Source of the DNA: Usitatibacter sp035624355
Lineage (GTDB): Bacteria; Pseudomonadota; Gammaproteobacteria; Burkholderiales; Usitatibacteraceae
Assembly (NCBI GenBank): GCA_035624355.1
Contig: DASPRQ010000022.1
Location: 1 to 33,952 of the forward strand
DNA: 33,952 nucleotides
Direction of reading: 5' to 3'
The notes below the pieces were generated by a model. It did no database searches and was not told the origin of the DNA. It saw nothing but the letters and a program-made list of their open reading frames with translations. The position numbers and the translations under genes are program-made. Numbering within the stretch: position 1 is the first letter of the stretch; each line of letters opens with the position of its first letter. Positions 8,402 through 15,438 of this stretch are shown in pieces.

Positions 8402-8880
8402 CGCCGGGCGCCCTTCTTCGCGCCGGGATTGGCGTAGACGTCGATCATCTGGAGCCGGGTGGCCTGCAGGCGCTCGATCAGCACCGGCACGAAGCGCTGC
8501 AGCACCGCGTAGCCGAGGGCCGGATCCTCGTCGAGCTTTCCGCGCAGGCACAGGGCGTCGAGCGCGACCGCCCGGGTCGGCTCGAGGGCGCGCGCGTCGT
8601 AGGCCCAGCGGTAGGGCGCGACGAACCACGACAGGCCGACGATCTCGCCCGCACCGAGCGTCTGGATCCGGTGCGGCCCCGCGTGGGGCGAGGCCATCTC
8701 GAGCGCCACGCGCCCTTCGCGCACCAGATAGAAGTGGTTCGCGGGGTCGCCTTCGCGGAAGAGAAATGCCCCCGCATCGAAGCGTACGTCGGCCGCGCAA
8801 TCCCCGAGCAGCGCGACGAAGCGCGGATCGAGGCCCCTGAAGAACGCGTGCTCCTTCACGACCTGCTCAAGATTTTCCAT
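8398..8880 (-). CDS. Cyclic nucleotide-binding-domain protein without a DNA-binding domain
   Basis: 160 residues forming one cNMP-binding beta-roll of the CRP/FNR superfamily: HAFFRGLDPRFVALLGDCA helix, FLFREGDPANHFYLVREGRV, and the phosphate-binding cassette region LGAGEIVGLSWFVAPYRWAY. It then has a C-helix (LGYAVLQRFVPVLIERLQATRLQMI) and ends. There is no helix-turn-helix, so it is about 70 residues shorter than a CRP/FNR regulator and probably acts by protein contact. It sits between the beta and gamma subunit genes, overlapping both (14 and 4 bp), so it is likely made in step with them. The ATG at 8878-8880 has GGAGGT upstream. Ligand unknown. Confidence 0.85.
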   Translation of the reverse strand: MENLEQVVKEHAFFRGLDPRFVALLGDCAADVRFDAGAFLFREGDPANHFYLVREGRVALEMASPHAGPHRIQTLGAGEIVGLSWFVAPYRWAYDARALEPTRAVALDALCLRGKLDEDPALGYAVLQRFVPVLIERLQATRLQMIDVYANPGAKKGARR

Positions 8881-10018
8881 CGCCACCTCCAGCCTTGGCT
8901 CCGTCGGTCGCGCGGATCGCGCGCGCCTCCTCGGTGATGTCGATCCCCACGGGGCACCACGTGATGCAGCGCCCGCATCCCACGCAGCCCGAGGTCCCGA
9001 ACTGCTGCACCCACGTCGCGAGCTTGTGCGTCATCCACTGGCGGTAGCGCGCTTTGGCCGACGTGCGCACGGCTCCGCCGTGCAGGTGCGAGAACTCCAT
9101 CGTGAAGCACGAGTCCCAGCGCCGCACGCGGGAGGCCGAGCCGTCGGCGATGTCGTTGCCGTCCGCCACGCTCGTGCAGAAGCAGGTAGGGCAGACCATC
9201 GTGCAGTTGGCGCACGTGAGGCAGCGCCCGGCCACCTCGTCCCAACGGGGGTGGTCGAGGTTGCGCAGCAGCAGCTCCGGCAGGCCCCGGGTGTCGAGCT
9301 CCCGACCCATGCGCGAGGCGGTGCGGGCGACGACCGCTTGCGCCGCGGCGCGCTCGTCGGCGCTCGCCTCGCGGTGGGGGACCGCCTCGAGGATGTGCGC
9401 GCCCCGTTCGCTCCCCACGCGCACCACGAAAGCGTGGCGCCCCGGCGCGACGAGCTCGGTGAGGGCGAGGTCGAATCCCGACTCGGCCCCGGGGCCGGTC
9501 CCCATCGACGCGCAGAAGCACGTGCCGCCGGCCTCACCGCATTCGATCGCGACGATGAAGGCCGCTTCGCGCCGCGCGCGGTAGCCGGAGTCGACGTAAC
9601 GGTCGCCCATCAGCACGCGGTCCTGGATGCCGATCGCGTGCAGCTCGCAGGCCCGCACGCCCAGGAAGGCGACGGGCGCATCGTCCTCGACCTCGGCCTC
9701 GACGCGGAACGAGTCGCCGTCGCGCACCGCCTTCCAGAGGCGCTGCACGGGCGGATGGAGGAGCTTCTTCCACGCATGGGGACCCACGGCGTAGCCGAAA
9801 AGCGCCCCGTCGTCGCGGCGCTCCAGCCGGTAGCGTCCCGGCTCCTGCCGGTCGGTCCATCCGGCGGGCAGGTCCTCGACGCGCTCGACGAAGTCGTAGG
9901 CGATCGCGCCGTCGCGCACGGTCGGGCCGACCACGCGGTAGCCGCCCGCCCGCAGCGCGTCGAGGAGCGCCTGGAGATCGCCGCGCTCGACGAGCCGGTC
10001 CCGCGTCCCTTCGGTCAC
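8867..10018 (-). CDS. Hydrogenase beta subunit, 4Fe-4S ferredoxin-type
   Basis: 383 residues, matching the HydB/HyhB beta subunit of sulfhydrogenase-type enzymes, which links the flavin subunit to the hydrogenase dimer by Fe-S clusters. An N-terminal domain of about 260 residues contains FLGVRACELHAIGIQDRVL and GEAGGTCFCASMG. Two cluster motifs follow: CLTCANCTMVCPTCFC (266-281) and CVGCGRCITWCP (345-356). The GTG at 10016-10018 overlaps the upstream ATPase stop as GTGA, tying ATPase and hydrogenase translation together. The reaction of the whole complex is inferred from the subunit set: H2 oxidation or evolution with NAD(P)(H). Confidence 0.88.
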   Translation of the reverse strand: MTEGTRDRLVERGDLQALLDALRAGGYRVVGPTVRDGAIAYDFVERVEDLPAGWTDRQEPGRYRLERRDDGALFGYAVGPHAWKKLLHPPVQRLWKAVRDGDSFRVEAEVEDDAPVAFLGVRACELHAIGIQDRVLMGDRYVDSGYRARREAAFIVAIECGEAGGTCFCASMGTGPGAESGFDLALTELVAPGRHAFVVRVGSERGAHILEAVPHREASADERAAAQAVVARTASRMGRELDTRGLPELLLRNLDHPRWDEVAGRCLTCANCTMVCPTCFCTSVADGNDIADGSASRVRRWDSCFTMEFSHLHGGAVRTSAKARYRQWMTHKLATWVQQFGTSGCVGCGRCITWCPVGIDITEEARAIRATDGAKAGGGDGKS

Positions 10019-11061
10019 CTTCGCGCTTCGGCCTCGACGGGCCGGCGCTCGCCCGCGGCCGGCGGGGGCTGCGCGGCGCCGGGGCCGAAGATCGCGTCGC
10101 AGAGGCGCCCGAGCATCGCGACGCCGCGCACCTCGGTCTCGAAGAGGGGCACGATGGCCCGCACGCCGTCGTCGAACTCGCGCCAGATCGTCTTCATGTG
10201 CTCCTGCTGCATGGCTACCCGGTTCTTCACGAAGTCGGCGGCGTCGGGGCCGACGACGGACGGATCGATCACCATGTTCACGAGCACGCCGCCCACGGGA
10301 ATGCCGAAGTCCTTGAACCACTGGATGAAGCGCGTGACCACCGCGATCGGCAGCGCCTCGGGCAACGTGACGAAGTAGAACGCCGTGAGCTTCGGGTCCG
10401 TGAGCAGCACCCGCGCGTGCCCCATCCGGTCGCGGAAGGACACGAGGTAGTCCATCAGCGGGTCCTCCTCCTTCTTCTTCGTGAAGGACAGCATCTCGCG
10501 CAGGGTGCGCGCCTCCTCGCGGCTCTTGAGCATCTTGTTGACCCAGAGCGAGTAGACCGAGGACATGCCGAGCAGCCGCCGCGCGTTGGCCGTGGGAGCG
10601 GTGTCGAAGACGTAGGCGTCGTACTCGTCCTTGAACATGAGGTCGATCATGTTCTCGAACATCGCCGATTCCTCGAACGCGGGGTTCATCGTCGCCGACT
10701 CGACGAAATCGTCGGCCTTCGTGGTGATGTCGGCGAACTTCAGGAACCAGCGGATCTTCTCGCGGATCTCCACCTTGCTGCGCTCGATGCTCTCGCGGGT
10801 GTCGATCTCGTAGGCCCACAGGTTGGGCGCTCCCTCGACCGGAACCTGCTTGCCCAGCATGTCGCGGCCGAAGAGGCTCGTGAGGCTGTGGACCGGGTTC
10901 GTCGACACCAGCAGCGTCCGGCGCCCCTGGCGCGCGAGCCCGATGGCGGCCGCAGCGGCGAAGACGGTCTTGCCCACGCCGCCCTTGCCGCCGAAGAAGA
11001 AGTACTTGAGGGCGGGGTGCTCGCGGATGTGCCGTCCCATCGGCAGCGTGATCTCTGGCAT
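10015..11061 (-). CDS. ArsA/Get3-like SIMIBI ATPase, member 1
   Basis: 348 residues. The deviant Walker A motif GGKGGVGKT (24-32) carries the signature lysine of ArsA/Get3/MinD-type dimeric ATPases. Switch I reads STNPVHSL: residue 55 is Asn (codon AAC) where Get3 and ArsA have the catalytic Asp of STDPAH. Switch II keeps DTAPT (153-157) but continues as ANA rather than GHT. The VNMVID segment corresponds to the adenine-contacting loop. No Get3 zinc CxxC is present. A Pro/Ala-rich tail follows about residue 326. With Asn at the catalytic position it probably binds but does not hydrolyse ATP. It lies 12 bp after member 2 and overlaps the hydrogenase beta gene. Substrate unknown. Confidence 0.82.
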   Translation of the reverse strand: MPEITLPMGRHIREHPALKYFFFGGKGGVGKTVFAAAAAIGLARQGRRTLLVSTNPVHSLTSLFGRDMLGKQVPVEGAPNLWAYEIDTRESIERSKVEIREKIRWFLKFADITTKADDFVESATMNPAFEESAMFENMIDLMFKDEYDAYVFDTAPTANARRLLGMSSVYSLWVNKMLKSREEARTLREMLSFTKKKEEDPLMDYLVSFRDRMGHARVLLTDPKLTAFYFVTLPEALPIAVVTRFIQWFKDFGIPVGGVLVNMVIDPSVVGPDAADFVKNRVAMQQEHMKTIWREFDDGVRAIVPLFETEVRGVAMLGRLCDAIFGPGAAQPPPAAGERRPVEAEARR

Positions 11062-11073
11062 GGGGCCCCTCCG

Positions 11074-12045
11074 TCAGGCGAACATGATCCCGGCGAGCTT
11101 CTCGATCATCGGAAGCCCCGTGACGTCGCGCTCCATCTCGGGCACCTCGGCCATCACCTGGTCGTCGAATGCCTGGTGGAGCTCCGCCATGTGCCGGTCC
11201 TGCATGGCGATGCGGTTGCGAAGATAGTCGGGGATCTTCTGGTCCAGGAGCTCCCGGGGAATCACCCGGTTCACCACGTAGCCGGCGACCGGCACGTCGA
11301 ACTGCTCGAACATCTTCGCCGCCTTCTTCGTGTCGTCGATGATCATGGCCTCCGGCACCACGACGAAGAAGAAACCGGTCTTCGTCCGGTCGGTGAGGAT
11401 GCCGGCCGAGGTGTTGATGCGGTTCTTGATGTAGAGCAGCTCGTTCAGGATCTGGTCCTGCTCGGTGATCTTCTCGTGCTTGAGGCGGCTCACCATCTCC
11501 TCGTACTCGCGCATGTCCTCGCGCAGCTTCGTGATCTTGTTGATCCACTCGTCGTACACCTTGGCCATCGACAGGTAGTACAGGGCATGGCCGAGGGGCA
11601 CGAGGTCGTAGATGTAGTAGTCGTAGTCGCCCTTCATCACGACGTCGACCACCGCGTCGAAGATCGCGCTTTCCTCCATCGCGGGCTCGGCGCTCGCCGC
11701 CTGGATGTAGTTCTCGATCTCCTCGGGCACGGCCGGAAGCCCGTACATGTCGAGGATCTTGCGGCGGATCTCCTCCTGGTAGGCGCGGATGTGGCTGTCC
11801 GCGTCGATCTCCTGGGCCCAGAGGTTGTCCATGATCTTCACGGGGCCCTTGCCGAAGATGTCCTTCTTGAAGATGTCGGTGAGGGAAGCCTGCGGGTCCA
11901 CCGAGAACACGAGCACCTTCTTGCCCTGGGCCGCGAGCCAGTAGGCCGCGGCCGCCGAGAAGGTGGTCTTGCCGAGGCCCCCCTTGCCGCCGAACATGAT
12001 GTAGCGCCGCTCGGGGTGCTGGAGGAACACGTCCTTGAGTGCCAC
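11074..12045 (-). CDS. ArsA/Get3-like SIMIBI ATPase, member 2
   Basis: 323 residues, paralogous to the next gene in the operon. Walker A is GGKGGLGKT (19-27) with the signature lysine. Switch I is SVDPQASL and keeps the catalytic Asp50. Switch II is altered: DLVPLGHAL (147-155) replaces DTAPTGHT, keeping the Asp and GH but losing both threonines. VVNRVIP (257-263) matches the Get3/ArsA adenine loop. Like member 1 it has a PAMEESAIFDAVVDVV helix resembling the Get3 segment after switch I. The GTG at 12043-12045 has AGGAGG upstream. The two ATPases look like separately encoded halves of an ArsA-type pseudodimer. Arsenite transport is unlikely, since the ArsA metal-site cysteines are absent and no arsB is nearby. 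Confidence 0.82.
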   Translation of the reverse strand: MALKDVFLQHPERRYIMFGGKGGLGKTTFSAAAAYWLAAQGKKVLVFSVDPQASLTDIFKKDIFGKGPVKIMDNLWAQEIDADSHIRAYQEEIRRKILDMYGLPAVPEEIENYIQAASAEPAMEESAIFDAVVDVVMKGDYDYYIYDLVPLGHALYYLSMAKVYDEWINKITKLREDMREYEEMVSRLKHEKITEQDQILNELLYIKNRINTSAGILTDRTKTGFFFVVVPEAMIIDDTKKAAKMFEQFDVPVAGYVVNRVIPRELLDQKIPDYLRNRIAMQDRHMAELHQAFDDQVMAEVPEMERDVTGLPMIEKLAGIMFA

Positions 12046-12054
12046 GTCGGCCTC

Positions 12055-12333
12055 CTAGAACATCGCGTCCGAGACGTCCTTCTCGCGCAGCATGCGCCGT
12101 TTCCACGTGGAGATCTGCGGAACCACGTAGGGAAGGAGCCTCAGGCTGTAGTAGGGCGGCAGGATCGGGATGCCGAGCAGGTCGCCCATCGTGATCAGGA
12201 TGAACAGGTGCTCCATCGAGGCCCGCGTGCGCAGGGCCGCCCGGCTCATGTCGTGGGCGGCCATGCCGTAGACCGTTTCGCGGATTCCCTGCCAGATCTT
12301 CCTCGCCGCGCTCTGCCGTTCCTCTTCCGTCAT
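12055..12333 (-). CDS. Small conserved protein of unknown function, paralogue A
   Basis: 92 residues, not a family I can name. A charged N-terminus (1-20) is followed by an amphipathic to hydrophobic stretch, MEHLFILITMGDLLGIPILP, then PYYSLRLLPYVVPQI and a basic WKRRMLRE end. The middle is hydrophobic enough to touch a membrane or a hydrophobic groove but is not a classical transmembrane helix. It is clearly related to the preceding gene (roughly 41 of 69 aligned residues identical by eye), so the pair arose by tandem duplication. The ATG at 12331-12333 lies 10 bp after that gene, and its stop is 9 bp before ATPase member 2, so all are in one operon. A client or adaptor of the ATPases is an inference. 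Confidence 0.75.
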   Translation of the reverse strand: MTEEERQSAARKIWQGIRETVYGMAAHDMSRAALRTRASMEHLFILITMGDLLGIPILPPYYSLRLLPYVVPQISTWKRRMLREKDVSDAMF

Positions 12334-12343
12334 GGCCTTCTCC

Positions 12344-12604
12344 TCACAATCCGTGGAGGTGATGCTCGTGGTCGCAGCCGAACTCGCGCTCGCGCAGCAG
12401 CCCGTGCTTCCAGGTCTCGATCTGGGGCACCACGAAGGGCAGCAGCCTCAGCCCGTAGTACGGGGGCAGGATCGGGACTCCCAGCATGTCGCCGAATACC
12501 CCGAGCATGAAGAGCCGCTCCATCGTCGCGCGCATCTCGAGGGCCTGCTGCGCGAACTCGTAGGCGGTGAGCCCGTAGAGGAACTCGCGGACCTTCCGCC
12601 GCCA
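12344..12604 (-). CDS. Small conserved protein of unknown function, paralogue B; start unresolved
   Basis: Paralogue of the next gene, sharing GD(L/M)LG(I/V)PILPPYY, LRLLP(Y/F)VVPQI and TWK-x3-LRE. The C-terminus ends CDHEHHLHGL, a Cys/His cluster absent from paralogue A that could bind metal. Homology to A extends upstream to about RRKVREFLYGL (12601 down to about 12571), yet the only in-frame ATG is at 12533-12535, inside the conserved region. No in-frame GTG or TTG is seen upstream, while an ATG at 12640-12642 lies in the neighbouring frame. A one-base loss in the GC-rich stretch near 12590-12635, a non-standard start, or a real frameshift could explain this. The end given here marks the homologous part, not a proven start. 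Confidence 0.6.
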   Translation of the reverse strand, partial: WRRKVREFLYGLTAYEFAQQALEMRATMERLFMLGVFGDMLGVPILPPYYGLRLLPFVVPQIETWKHGLLREREFGCDHEHHLHGL

Positions 12605-12640
12605 CCCGCTCGGGAGGCTCGTGCTATCGTGCCTTCCGCC

Positions 12641-13258
12641 ATGACGGAGCTCGTCGGAATCGCCGCGGTCGTGCTCGTCGCCTGGTTCGCCGCGGGCACG
12701 ATCTGGAACGTCCGCAAGGCATCCGCGCTCATGCGCTGGATGCAGGGCGGGCTCGGAGCGCTGGGCGAGCGCACGACCGTGCGCTGGCTGGGCTCGACCG
12801 CCGTCGAGATGGGGCTGCGCGGGGCCCGGGCGCCCTTCTCGGCGGTCACGCTCGTGATCTTCCTCGAGGCGCGCGACCTGCCCTGGTGGGGAATCGGGCG
12901 CGCCCGGGGACGGCGCGACACCCTGATCGTCCGCGGGGTTCTGGGCAGGGCTCCGGCGCTCGAGCTGGAGGTCCTCGATCCCGCGAGCTGGTCCGGGCGC
13001 GATGCCCTCCGGCGCGTGCCGAAGGAGTGGGCCGAGCGCCCCGGCGCCCTGGTCGTGCATTACGCCGCCGGCGCCGCGCTCGCCCGGGCCGACGCGCTGC
13101 TCGCCGCCTGCGCGCGCGACGGGCTCGTCGTGCGGCGCCTTTCGGTGCGCCGCACCGAGCCCCACTTCCAGATCCACATCGACCTTCCCGATACCGGGAA
13201 GCCCGCGCGCGAGTTCTTCGAGGCGGTGCGCGCCCTCGCCGAACTCGCGCTTGCGTGA
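12641..13258 (+). CDS. Membrane-anchored protein of unknown function
   Basis: 205 residues, not recognised. Residues 4-21 (LVGIAAVVLVAWFAAGTI) form one hydrophobic segment, probably a membrane anchor. A basic, Gly/Trp-containing stretch follows (WMQGGLGALGERTTVRWLG, then VIFLEARDLPWWGIGRARGRRD) and then an alpha/beta region of about 110 residues ending FQIHIDLPDTGKPAREFFEAV. The ATG at 12641 shares CATG with an ATG on the opposite strand, so it is divergent from the hydrogenase operon with almost no spacer. No clear ribosome site precedes it (GGAGG is 24 bases upstream). Its stop is 13 bp from the convergent cstA stop. Context gives no role. Confidence 0.65.
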   Translation: MTELVGIAAVVLVAWFAAGTIWNVRKASALMRWMQGGLGALGERTTVRWLGSTAVEMGLRGARAPFSAVTLVIFLEARDLPWWGIGRARGRRDTLIVRGVLGRAPALELEVLDPASWSGRDALRRVPKEWAERPGALVVHYAAGAALARADALLAACARDGLVVRRLSVRRTEPHFQIHIDLPDTGKPAREFFEAVRALAELALA

Positions 13259-13271
13259 CACGGCCGCCCGC

Positions 13272-15215
13272 CTACGCGTGGGCCGGCGGCGGTCCGGAGT
13301 GCGGCAGCTCCGCCGGGCGCTTGGCCGGAGTCTCGGCCTTCGTGCCGTGCCGCAGATAGGCCTTGTAGCCGTCCCAGCCGATGACGATCGCCGCGACGAA
13401 GAGCAGCGCCGAGACGCCGATCATCGCCCACGCGCCCGCCACGGGGAGGGCGCTCATGGACGGATTGCCCGCGATCGTCACGTACAGGTTGCGCGCCGTG
13501 ACGAGGGTCGCCGCGAGGGTGGTCACGTACATGAAGACCATCGGGACCGCGGCGTAGGCCGGATTGCGCTTCTCCGACTTGAGCCACACCGCCACCACCA
13601 GCATGCTCAGCGCCGCCATCAGCTGGTTCGACGCGCCGAACATCTGCCAGAGATAGACCCAAGTGCCGGTGAGCACGAGCGCGAGCGTGAGGATCATCGA
13701 GATCAGGGTCGACACGTGCATGTTGCGCACCAGCGGGACCGCGTCGCCGACCCATTCGGTGAGCGTCACGCGCATCACGCGGAACACGAGCTGCGTGACC
13801 GTGAGGACGATCAGGACGAAGGTGCCGAAGCCGAGCGCGGTCCCGAAGGTCTCGGGAACGAGCCCGAAGGTCCCGGCGTAGACGAGCTTGCCGACGCCCA
13901 CCGCGAACCGGCCGCCGCCGCCGCCCACTCCCGCGATGGACACCGCGGTGAGCGACAGGAGCGCGAGCGCGTTCTCGCCGAACATGGCGCCCGCGCCCAC
14001 CGGCAGGCCATCGGTCTCGTACTCGAGCTGGCGGGCCGTGCCCACGGAGCCCACGAGCGCGTGCCAGCCCGAGATCGCGCCGCACGCGATGGTCACGAAG
14101 AGCATCGGCCATAGCGGCTGCCAGGCCTTGCCTTCCTGGATCGCGAAGCCGAGGTCCTTCAGCGGGGCGAGCGCGAAGGCGCCGATGAGGTTGCCGGCGG
14201 CGTCCTTCATGCCGAAGATCGGCGCCACGACCATCCCGACGGCCGACAGCAGGATCGTCATGGTCGTGATCCAGAAGCCGATGTAGTTCACCGGCTGCGC
14301 GAAGCGCCAGATGGGGAGGTTCGCCCCCATGTAGCTGAACGCGAAGAGGAAGACCGTCCAGAGCAGGTAGTTCGGAAGGGTCTTCAGCTCGCCCGTGGCC
14401 GAGTCGTAGGACGACGTGGTCGGGCGCTTGCCTGCCTTGCCCGGCGCCGGGATCCTCGGGTCCGACATCGTCGGATCCACCACCTTGAAGAGGGCCTGGT
14501 GGTCGCTGAGGCTGTCCACCGCGCCGTTCAGCGTCGTGACGGCCGCGGCGACCGGGCCGTTCACCAGCGCGCCCTTCTCGTCCTTGTGCTGACCCCAGGG
14601 GCCGGCGGCCATGCCGGCGAGCGTGACCGCCACCACGAGGATCGTGACGCCCATGATCCCCATCTTCCACCGGTACATCATCTGGCCGGCGAGCAGCCCC
14701 ATGAGCGCGAGCATCACGATCCCGAACGGCACGTCCGGGCGCGCCGAGAGGATGGCGGCCAGGATGCCGACGAAGGCCCCCGCGAGCAGCATCAGGTAGA
14801 AGAAGATGAAGACGAACAGGATCGTGCGCGTGCGCGGCGCGATCAGCTTGTGCGAGATGGCCGAGAGGCTGTTGCCGTCGTTGCGCACGGCGACCATGAT
14901 CGCCGAGTAGTCGCTCACCCAGCCGATGAAGCTCACGCCCAGGACGAGCCACGCGAGCGACGGGGACCAGCCCCAGAGGTTCGCCGCGGTGATGGGCCCC
15001 ACGATGGGCCCGGCGGCCGCGATGGCCTTGAAGTGGTAGCCGAAGAGCACGTTGCGGCTCGTCGGCATGAAGTCGACCCCGTCCATGTACATGCGGGCGG
15101 GAGTCGCGCGCCGCGGGTCGGACTGGATGACGCTGCGGTCGATCCGCTTCGCGTAGAAGTTGTAGGCGAGGTAGGTGGTCACCACGCCGATCACGACGAT
15201 CCACAGGGTGTTCAT
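13272..15215 (-). CDS. cstA: Carbon starvation protein CstA-type transporter
   Basis: 647 residues, a polytopic inner-membrane protein of the CstA/BtsT family, known for pyruvate or peptide uptake. The conserved N-terminal block RNVLFGYHFKAIAAAGPIVG (about 55-74) is diagnostic, followed by many hydrophobic helices, a hydrophilic loop near residues 215-275, and the GGGGGRFAVGVGKLVYAG segment. The ATG at 15213-15215 has GAGGAG upstream, so the longer in-frame start at 15245 is rejected. An FNR-like inverted repeat is centred 70.5 bp upstream with GAGAAT as a -10 at the expected spacing, giving a leader of about 30 nt. Its substrate could be pyruvate, which would feed PEP synthase at the other end of the window. 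Confidence 0.93.
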   Translation of the reverse strand: MNTLWIVVIGVVTTYLAYNFYAKRIDRSVIQSDPRRATPARMYMDGVDFMPTSRNVLFGYHFKAIAAAGPIVGPITAANLWGWSPSLAWLVLGVSFIGWVSDYSAIMVAVRNDGNSLSAISHKLIAPRTRTILFVFIFFYLMLLAGAFVGILAAILSARPDVPFGIVMLALMGLLAGQMMYRWKMGIMGVTILVVAVTLAGMAAGPWGQHKDEKGALVNGPVAAAVTTLNGAVDSLSDHQALFKVVDPTMSDPRIPAPGKAGKRPTTSSYDSATGELKTLPNYLLWTVFLFAFSYMGANLPIWRFAQPVNYIGFWITTMTILLSAVGMVVAPIFGMKDAAGNLIGAFALAPLKDLGFAIQEGKAWQPLWPMLFVTIACGAISGWHALVGSVGTARQLEYETDGLPVGAGAMFGENALALLSLTAVSIAGVGGGGGRFAVGVGKLVYAGTFGLVPETFGTALGFGTFVLIVLTVTQLVFRVMRVTLTEWVGDAVPLVRNMHVSTLISMILTLALVLTGTWVYLWQMFGASNQLMAALSMLVVAVWLKSEKRNPAYAAVPMVFMYVTTLAATLVTARNLYVTIAGNPSMSALPVAGAWAMIGVSALLFVAAIVIGWDGYKAYLRHGTKAETPAKRPAELPHSGPPPAHA

Positions 15216-15278
15216 GGTCCGCTCCTCTTTTACGCACCTTCCCAACGGGCCATTCTCGACCGTCCGGGTGCGGTCCTG

Positions 15279-15292
15279 TTGACGACCGTCAA
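15279..15292. promoter_or_regulatory. FNR/FixK-like operator upstream of cstA
   Basis: TTGACGACCGTCAA, a perfect five-base inverted repeat (TTGAC-N4-GTCAA). On the cstA strand GAGAAT (15257-15252) lies 28.5 bp from the centre, followed by a GAGGAG ribosome site and the cstA ATG. This is the best promoter arrangement of the four sites in the window. Confidence 0.55.
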
Positions 15293-15438
15293 GCCGGATC
15301 GTCGCGCTTCATGGCACTGTGCGCAGGCAGGGGCGTCTGCTTCCCGCGCGTGGCGTGTCGTTCCTCCAGGCCGCCCACGTGCCCCCGCCCGCGCGGTGAT
15401 TTAAGCTAGGGGGCGGCAAGGATCCGAGGAGCGACGGC

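Noticed and set aside
11074..12045. Arsenite efflux ATPase ArsA
   Set aside because: The ArsA metal-binding cysteines are missing and no arsB, arsD or arsR is nearby. The hydrogenase context points elsewhere.
10198..12510. A 770-codon plus-strand frame opposite the ATPase and small-protein genes
   Set aside because: Composition is His/Leu/Val/Asp-rich antisense noise with no motifs, while the minus strand encodes clear P-loop ATPases.
12788..12802. TCGACCGCCGTCGA palindrome resembling the FNR-like sites
   Set aside because: It lies inside a coding region, both half-sites differ from TTGA/TCAA, and such palindromes are common in GC-rich codons.
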